Origin: Carnobacterium alterfunditum DSM 5972
Lineage (GTDB): Bacteria > Bacillota > Bacilli > Lactobacillales > Carnobacteriaceae
Reading direction: 5' to 3'
Assembly (NCBI RefSeq): GCF_000744115.1
Contig: NZ_JQLG01000004.1
Location: 2,268,190 to 2,332,189 of the forward strand
Length of the DNA: 64,000 nt
Below, in pieces: positions 59,659-64,000 of the stretch. The notes beneath the pieces were generated by a model. The model did not search any database and was not told where the DNA came from. It saw only the letters and a list, made by a program, of their open reading frames with translations. Both the position numbers and the translations under genes were made by a program. Numbering within the stretch: the stretch's first letter is position 1; each line of letters opens with the position of its first letter.

Positions 59659-60483
59659 ATGAGTTCTACACCCGTTCTGATTTTAAAAGGAATCACTAAA
59701 CAATTTAATAAAGGGACCGCCAATCAAAATACGGTCTTAAACCAGTTAAGCTTAGAAGTAGAAAAAGGGGATTTTATTACTATCATTGGAGGTAATGGAG
59801 CTGGTAAGTCGACTTTACTGAATAGTATTGCAGGAAATTTTATGATCGATCAAGGAACTATCATGCTTGGAAATAGAGATTTGACTACCTTGAAAGAAGA
59901 AAAACGAGCCGGATTTATCGGACGCGTTTTTCAAGATCCAGTAATGGGAACAGCGCCTCGAATGACTGTAGGTGAAAACTTGGCTATTGCTTATCGAAGG
60001 GGGAAAAAACGTTCTCTACGAAAAGGGACGACCGATAAAGAACGTGAATATTTCAAAAATAGTTTACTTGAATTAGGCTTAGGATTAGAGGATCGTTTAG
60101 ACAGCGAAATGGGATTGTTATCTGGTGGACAACGACAAGCTATTGCTCTTTTAATGGCTACTATGAATAAACCAGAACTCTTATTGTTAGATGAGCATAC
60201 TGCAGCCCTAGATCCTAAAACAGCTAAAATTGTTTTAGAAATCACTCAAAAACGAATCGAACAAGAAGAATTGACTGCTTTAATGATTACTCATAATATG
60301 AATGATGCATTAAAATACGGCAATCGATTGATCATGCTAGATGCCGGACAAGTTATTGTAGATATATCTGGCGAGGAGAAAAAGAACTTAACAGTTGCAG
60401 ATGTATTGGTTCTTTTTCAAACAGCTACGGATGAAGAAAATGGAGCTGGCCAATTACCAGATGAACTTTTATTAAGTCGCTAA
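59659..60483 (+). CDS. trpZ: Tryptophan ABC transporter ATP-binding protein (TrpZ family)
   Basis: 274 residues. Walker A GGNGAGKST (about 44-52), signature LLSGGQRQAIALL, Walker B LLLLDEHTAALD, and MITHNM H-loop. The Walker-B tail EHTAALD is typical of this transporter family. Third gene of the operon; the stop is followed by a terminator at 60504. AAAGGAG precedes ATG. Confidence 0.9.
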   Translation: MSSTPVLILKGITKQFNKGTANQNTVLNQLSLEVEKGDFITIIGGNGAGKSTLLNSIAGNFMIDQGTIMLGNRDLTTLKEEKRAGFIGRVFQDPVMGTAPRMTVGENLAIAYRRGKKRSLRKGTTDKEREYFKNSLLELGLGLEDRLDSEMGLLSGGQRQAIALLMATMNKPELLLLDEHTAALDPKTAKIVLEITQKRIEQEELTALMITHNMNDALKYGNRLIMLDAGQVIVDISGEEKKNLTVADVLVLFQTATDEENGAGQLPDELLLSR

Positions 60484-60503
60484 ATAAGAAGTTTTACAAA
60501 TCT

Positions 60504-60534
60504 AAAACCTAGGAGAAATCCTTGGTTTTTTTTG
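60504..60534 (+). terminator. Intrinsic terminator after trpZ
   Basis: AAAACC/GGTTTT and AGGA/TCCT around loop GAAA, with one T-T mismatch, then T run. Confidence 0.9.
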
Positions 60535-60539
60535 TTTAA

Positions 60540-60568
60540 TAGACATTCCAGGCTAATAGTTGTATAAT
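60540..60568 (+). promoter_or_regulatory. Promoter of the MarR gene
   Basis: TAGACA (60540-60545), 17-bp spacer, TATAAT (60563-60568). Confidence 0.85.
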
Positions 60569-60571
60569 ACA

Positions 60572-60593
60572 TGTATATTGATTGCAATATACA
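60572..60593 (+). promoter_or_regulatory. Probable MarR autoregulatory operator
   Basis: Perfect 9-bp inverted repeat TGTATATTG / CAATATACA around ATTG, starting four bases after the -10 box and just before the gene. Confidence 0.8.
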
Positions 60594-60618
60594 AATATAC
60601 TGATATAGGAGGGTTTCG

Positions 60619-61065
60619 ATGGATAATCAATCGGAAATGCCAATGCACTCATTGATTCAGCGGTTTAGTGAATTTAATCATCATTTTTCGAAATTAGAAA
60701 AACAAATACTTGCTAAATATGGGATCACTAAATCAGGTTTTTCTATCATGTCATTTATTAACGATAAAAAAATAACGCTTAATGAATTGGTAAATGAGTC
60801 CGATTTAGATAAATCTACTTTAAGTAGACAAGTTAAGCAATTGGAAAAAAAGGGCTTTTTAACGAAGGAACCTGGAACGGATAAACGGTATATGTATCTT
60901 TCTCTAACTCCTGAATCACGACAGCTCATACTCGCTTTTTCATTTGAATTTGAAAAATCCTATAGCTTGATTTTTAAAAGCTGGCCAGCAGATGAAAAAC
61001 AACTTTTACTTGTACTAATGGGAAGAGTGAACAGGAGTATCCAATCCTTTCAATTAGTGAAGTAG
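60619..61065 (+). CDS. MarR family transcriptional regulator
   Basis: 148-residue winged-helix dimeric repressor. The helix-turn-helix is at about 50-75 (LNELVNESDLDKSTLSRQVKQLEKKG), shown by LDKSTLSRQVKQLEKKGFL, followed by the wing EPGTDKRYMYLSLT. Ligand not predictable. Strong AGGAGGG before ATG. The palindrome between its promoter and start suggests self-repression. Its targets are unknown; the next gene, a small acidic protein, follows in the same direction. Confidence 0.9.
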   Translation: MDNQSEMPMHSLIQRFSEFNHHFSKLEKQILAKYGITKSGFSIMSFINDKKITLNELVNESDLDKSTLSRQVKQLEKKGFLTKEPGTDKRYMYLSLTPESRQLILAFSFEFEKSYSLIFKSWPADEKQLLLVLMGRVNRSIQSFQLVK

Positions 61066-61134
61066 CAAAATTTTACAATTAGGTAAAAAGCACTTACAAT
61101 CATAGTGAATTAAGTAAACAAAGGAGTTGACTAA

Positions 61135-61449
61135 ATGGATCCCAAAACGCTTAATGATTTATCAAAAGAAGATTTAATAGAGCTTATCATTAGTCAGAGT
61201 GAAGAGTTAAAAGAACAAGACATTCAGTTAGAAGCTGAAGTAGAAGAAAATCGATTTATAAAAAGCCTTGGTTTTGTAGATGGTTATAAAAATCATCAGA
61301 ATTACTTTATTCGTTTCTTTGAAGATGAGAGTGATGGGACAGCTAAAAAAGGCAGTATTTTTTTAGGGATCTTAGAGGATTTTATCAACGATTACGGCAG
61401 CGAACCAGTTCATGAGCTAATAGAAGAGTTTACCGAAGAGCATATTTAA
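61135..61449 (+). CDS. Small acidic protein of unknown function
   Basis: 104 residues, very acidic (many Glu and Asp), no membrane segment or signal. I do not recognise a domain. It has helical character (SKEDLIELIISQSEELKEQDIQLEAEVEEN) seen as EDLIELIISQSEELKEQ, then FIKSLGFVDGYKNHQNYFIRFF. AAAGGAG precedes ATG. It follows the MarR gene by 69 nt. Confidence 0.72.
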   Translation: MDPKTLNDLSKEDLIELIISQSEELKEQDIQLEAEVEENRFIKSLGFVDGYKNHQNYFIRFFEDESDGTAKKGSIFLGILEDFINDYGSEPVHELIEEFTEEHI

Positions 61450-61530
61450 GGTGCGCGATATTTGCGCTTCCTACATAGAATTGATAAACTACATTTAGAA
61501 ATAAACTGAAAATTTTAAGGAGGAATAGCT

Positions 61531-62049
61531 ATGTCATTAGAAAACAAGAAAATTATTGCTTTAGTCAGTGATGATTTTGAAGATTTAGAACTATGGTATC
61601 CTGTTTTGCGCTTAAGAGAAGCTGGAGCGACGGTACATCTAGTAGCCGAAAAGAAAGACACTGTTTATCACGGGAAATACGGCGTACCTGTAACTTCTGA
61701 TTACAGTTTTGAAGAAATCACTAAAGAAGATTATGATGGTATTGTAGTTCCTGGAGGTTGGTCACCTGACAAATTAAGACGCTTCCCTAAGGTTATTGAA
61801 TTTGTTCAATATTTTGATCAACAGAAGAAGCCAATCGGACAAATCTGTCATGCCGGATGGGTATTGATTTCAGCAGGTATCCTTAACGGTGTAAACGTTA
61901 CGAGTACTCCCGGGATAAAAGATGATATGACGAATGCAGGTGCAATTTGGCATGATGTTCCGGCTATAACAGACGGGCACATCATTTCCAGCCGCAGACC
62001 TCCTGATCTTCCTGAATATATGAAACAATACATCGCTTCATTTAAATAA
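61531..62049 (+). CDS. DJ-1/PfpI family protein, type 1 glutamine amidotransferase-like
   Basis: 172 residues. IALVSDDFEDLELWYPV opens the fold with the conserved acidic residue, VVPGGWSPDKLRRFP and the nucleophile elbow GQICHAGWVLISAG (Cys about 106, His next) follow. Members include protease, chaperone, deglycase or hydratase activities; none can be singled out. AAGGAGGA precedes ATG. Closed by a terminator at 62072. Confidence 0.9.
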   Translation: MSLENKKIIALVSDDFEDLELWYPVLRLREAGATVHLVAEKKDTVYHGKYGVPVTSDYSFEEITKEDYDGIVVPGGWSPDKLRRFPKVIEFVQYFDQQKKPIGQICHAGWVLISAGILNGVNVTSTPGIKDDMTNAGAIWHDVPAITDGHIISSRRPPDLPEYMKQYIASFK

Positions 62050-62071
62050 ATGAGTTGCTCATAACAGATTA

Positions 62072-62104
62072 AAAAGACTAGGAATTGTTCCTAGTCTTTT
62101 TTGT
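62072..62104 (+). terminator. Intrinsic terminator after the PfpI-like gene
   Basis: Perfect 13-bp stem 62072-62084/62088-62100 with loop TTG, then T run. Confidence 0.93.
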
Positions 62105-62152
62105 GTGCAGAAAAGCTTCATAAACATAGAGGGGATTATGAACAAAATAAGC

Positions 62153-62176
62153 AATAAAAACAATATTGTTTTTATT
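62153..62176. promoter_or_regulatory. Perfect 24-bp palindrome upstream of metNIQ
   Basis: AATAAAAACAAT followed directly by its reverse complement, with no loop. No other gene lies between it and metN. It may be a dimeric regulator site. Confidence 0.5.
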
Positions 62177-62317
62177 TAAAAAGATTTAATAAATAAAAAA
62201 CCTTGTTAGTACAATGTTTTGATCTTTTTTTTATCAGTAGAATTTTTCAAATCACTCTAGAATCTCACGTTTCATTGCTTCTATTTTTTTTAAAATCTAT
62301 ACTTGCATTTGTGTGAA

Positions 62318-62380
62318 AGAAAACGATTTTGCGAAGTCTTATGGTTTAGCAGGTAGTAACAATTTCTTTTATCGTTTTCT
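62318..62380 (+). promoter_or_regulatory. Long-range hairpin in the metNIQ leader
   Basis: AGAAAACGAT (62318-62327) and ATCGTTTTCT (62371-62380) pair perfectly over 10 bp around a 43-nt loop. I do not recognise SAM-I, SAM-III or a Met T-box here. Confidence 0.45.
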
Positions 62381-62428
62381 ATCTTAATGACCATAGAAAA
62401 GCTTATAACGAGAGGATGGTGCCCTTAA

Positions 62429-63166
62429 TTGATTGAACTAAAAAGTGTTTCCAAAAAATTCAATGGACAACACGGTGTATTAAAGGCTGTAGATGATATT
62501 AGTTTATCTATTGAAAAAAATGAATTGTTTGGGGTGATCGGGGAAAGCGGTGCAGGAAAATCAACCTTGTTACGCTTTATCAACGCTTTAGAAAAACCGG
62601 ATGACGGACAAGTACTAGTTGATGGTGTAGATGTTCAACAATTGACAAAAAAAGAATTGCGACTACATCAAAAAAAGATCAGCATGATTTTCCAACAATT
62701 TAATTTGCTTAGCAACAAGACAGTTGAAGAAAATATCCATTTGCCTTTAGAAATGTATGATTACAAACATTTTCTGCCAATGGAAACGGTGTTGGACTTT
62801 GTAGTTTTAAAAGATAAGCGGCACAGTTATCCAGCTGAATTATCTGGTGGGCAAAAGCAGCGTGTTGGTATTGCTCGTGCACTGATCACACGTCCAACTA
62901 TTTTATTGTGTGATGAACCAACTTCAGCTTTAGATCAAAGCACTACAAAAGAAATCGTAGATGTTTTGAAAAAAGCTCATCAACAATTTGGGATGACCGT
63001 AGTGATCGTGACTCATGAGTTAGAAGTTATTAAAGAATTATGTACTCGTGCTGCAGTGATAGAAGAGGGAAAACTGATCGATACTATTCAAGTGAAACGT
63101 AAAAAGGAACAGAAAGAATTCCAAACGTATCACCAGCGAGCCTTGGAGGTGTTAGGAGATGCCTAA
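62429..63166 (+). CDS. metN: Methionine-type ABC transporter ATP-binding protein (MetN-like, short)
   Basis: 245 residues, TTG start after AGAGGATGG. Walker A GESGAGKSTL (about 38-47), ELSGGQKQRVGIARAL, Walker B ILLCDEPTSALD and VTHELEVIKEL are present. It ends soon after the ATPase core, so the C-terminal NIL domain of typical MetN (about 340 residues) is missing. The helical linker before LSGGQ is also short. Assigned to methionine or related amino-acid uptake from the permease and NlpA-type lipoprotein that follow. Confidence 0.85.
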   Translation: MIELKSVSKKFNGQHGVLKAVDDISLSIEKNELFGVIGESGAGKSTLLRFINALEKPDDGQVLVDGVDVQQLTKKELRLHQKKISMIFQQFNLLSNKTVEENIHLPLEMYDYKHFLPMETVLDFVVLKDKRHSYPAELSGGQKQRVGIARALITRPTILLCDEPTSALDQSTTKEIVDVLKKAHQQFGMTVVIVTHELEVIKELCTRAAVIEEGKLIDTIQVKRKKEQKEFQTYHQRALEVLGDA

Positions 63167-63845
63167 TGCTCTAGAAATCTATCTTGAGAGCATCATTGAT
63201 TATGCTCCAAGTTTGATTGAAAGTCTCTATGAGACGGGGATAATGATGGGTTTTGCAATGGTTGCAGCTATCCTACTTGGGCTGCCATTAGGAACCTTGC
63301 TTTTTTTAACAGCCAGAGGAAAGCCGATGGAAAATAAATTTCTGTACCGGACAGCAAATATCTTTGTTAACATCATTCGTTCTTTTCCTTTTTTGTTATT
63401 GGTGATAGCTATGCAGCCCGCTATTCGGTACTTTTATGGAAGGGCAACAGGTGATCCAATTGCTGCTTCATTTCCAATGATGCTTATTGCAATTGTCTTA
63501 TATGCACGTTTTGTTGAGCAGTCGCTGCTTGACGTACCAAAAGGTGTGATAGAAACGGCTCATTCAATGGGAGCGACTATGCCTCAACTGGTATGGAAAT
63601 TTTTATACGTCGAAGCGAGAAGTTCATTACTGATTGGATTTACAACGGCTTTTGTCAGTTTCATTTCCTATTCAACAATTATGGGAGTGATCGGTGGTGG
63701 AGGGATTGGCGATTTTGCGATTCGCTATGGTTATCAGCGGTATGAAACAGCCATTATGTATACAGCAATTGTTATTATTATTATTTTTGTAGTCCTTATG
63801 CAGTGGTTAGGACTACAAATCGCTCGGAAACTAGATAAACGATAA
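63159..63845 (+). CDS. metI: Methionine-type ABC transporter permease
   Basis: 228 residues, about five membrane helices. The coupling region EQSLLDVPKGVIETAHSMGATMPQLVWKFLYVEA matches MetI, seen as GVIETAHSMGATMPQLVWKF at about 128-147, with SFISYSTIMGVIGGGGIGDFAIRYGYQRY near the end. Overlaps metN by 8 nt and precedes the binding protein by 32 nt. Confidence 0.93.
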   Translation: MPNALEIYLESIIDYAPSLIESLYETGIMMGFAMVAAILLGLPLGTLLFLTARGKPMENKFLYRTANIFVNIIRSFPFLLLVIAMQPAIRYFYGRATGDPIAASFPMMLIAIVLYARFVEQSLLDVPKGVIETAHSMGATMPQLVWKFLYVEARSSLLIGFTTAFVSFISYSTIMGVIGGGGIGDFAIRYGYQRYETAIMYTAIVIIIIFVVLMQWLGLQIARKLDKR

Positions 63846-63877
63846 TAAATTTTATATTTTAAAGGAGAGAGTTAGTT

Positions 63878-64000
63878 ATGTTGAAAAAAGGATTGGTTTT
63901 AAGTAGTTTAGCATTGCTGCTAGCAGCATGTGGTACAGGAAATTCAGATTCAGACAGTTCAGGTGAAGTCGCTACAAGTGAAGGATCAACCGAGCAAGAA
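63878..64000 (+). CDS. metQ: Methionine-type ABC transporter binding lipoprotein, partial
   Basis: 41 residues are visible before the window ends. ATG follows AAAGGAGAG. Lipoprotein signal MLKKGLVLSSLALLLAAC with the lipobox LAAC at about 15-18, then a Ser/Glu/Thr-rich linker. Position after metN-metI makes it the NlpA/MetQ-type substrate-binding protein; the domain itself is cut off. Confidence 0.8.
   Translation, partial: MLKKGLVLSSLALLLAACGTGNSDSDSSGEVATSEGSTEQE

Noticed and set aside
62105-62428. SAM riboswitch or Met T-box in front of metN
   Set aside because: None of the conserved cores of SAM-I, SAM-III or T-box is recognisable by eye.

Overview
The window is a low-GC, gene-dense Gram-positive chromosome segment. 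Gene content and order point to Lactobacillales: RexAB-type AddAB, a PyrR-attenuated pyr operon, a hisS-aspS operon under a T-box, PpsR, PgpH, NiaR/NiaX and TrpXYZ. My best guess is a Carnobacterium-like member of Carnobacteriaceae; this is inferred from overall gene content, not from a marker gene. I see no phage, insertion sequence, CRISPR array, rRNA or tRNA.

Layout. 1-3.5 kb: T-box leader and hisS-aspS. 3.7-9.1 kb: sppA, an RDD membrane protein, nfo, lemA-TPM pair, ppsR (minus). 9.2-20.3 kb: zur-like gene, rpsU-yqeY, phoH-pgpH-ybeY-dgkA-cdd-era, recO, and glyQS behind a glycine T-box. 20.4-24.8 kb: DUF488, an ABC exporter, a phosphoesterase (minus), niaR and niaX. 25-32 kb: dnaG-rpoD with a structured leader, an unknown ORF, trmK, nif3, pepT, DUF1294. 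32-40 kb: a structured intergenic repeat, then addB-addA. 40-42.8 kb: a minus-strand envelope operon (DUF4015 protein, polysaccharide deacetylase, YkyA-like lipoprotein). 43-54.3 kb: lspA, rluD and the UMP operon pyrR-pyrB-pyrC-carA-carB-pyrD-pyrF-pyrE with two PyrR attenuators. 54.3-57.3 kb: second repeat copy, rqcH (minus), a cytoplasmic-looking alpha carbonic anhydrase. 57.3-60.5 kb: trpX-trpY-trpZ behind a leader with a Trp-containing small ORF and mutually exclusive hairpins. 60.5-64 kb: MarR regulator, a small acidic unknown, a PfpI-like protein, and metN-metI-metQ (last gene cut by the window end).

Three regulatory or RNA observations stand out. (1) The trpXYZ leader can be drawn as a peptide-coupled attenuator (segments A to E) instead of the T-box usual in this order. 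(2) Two copies of a 270-330 nt structured repeat at 32.2 and 54.3 kb share helices with a compensatory base-pair change. (3) The hisS-aspS T-box places GAC (Asp) in the specifier register, overlapping CAU (His). Also notable are a three-way-junction leader before dnaG, two NiaR-type operators around the niaX promoter, a perfect operator-like palindrome at marR, a perfect 24-bp palindrome before metNIQ, and a pyr operon with no pyrK or pyrP.

All folding was done by eye; no search or energy calculation was run.
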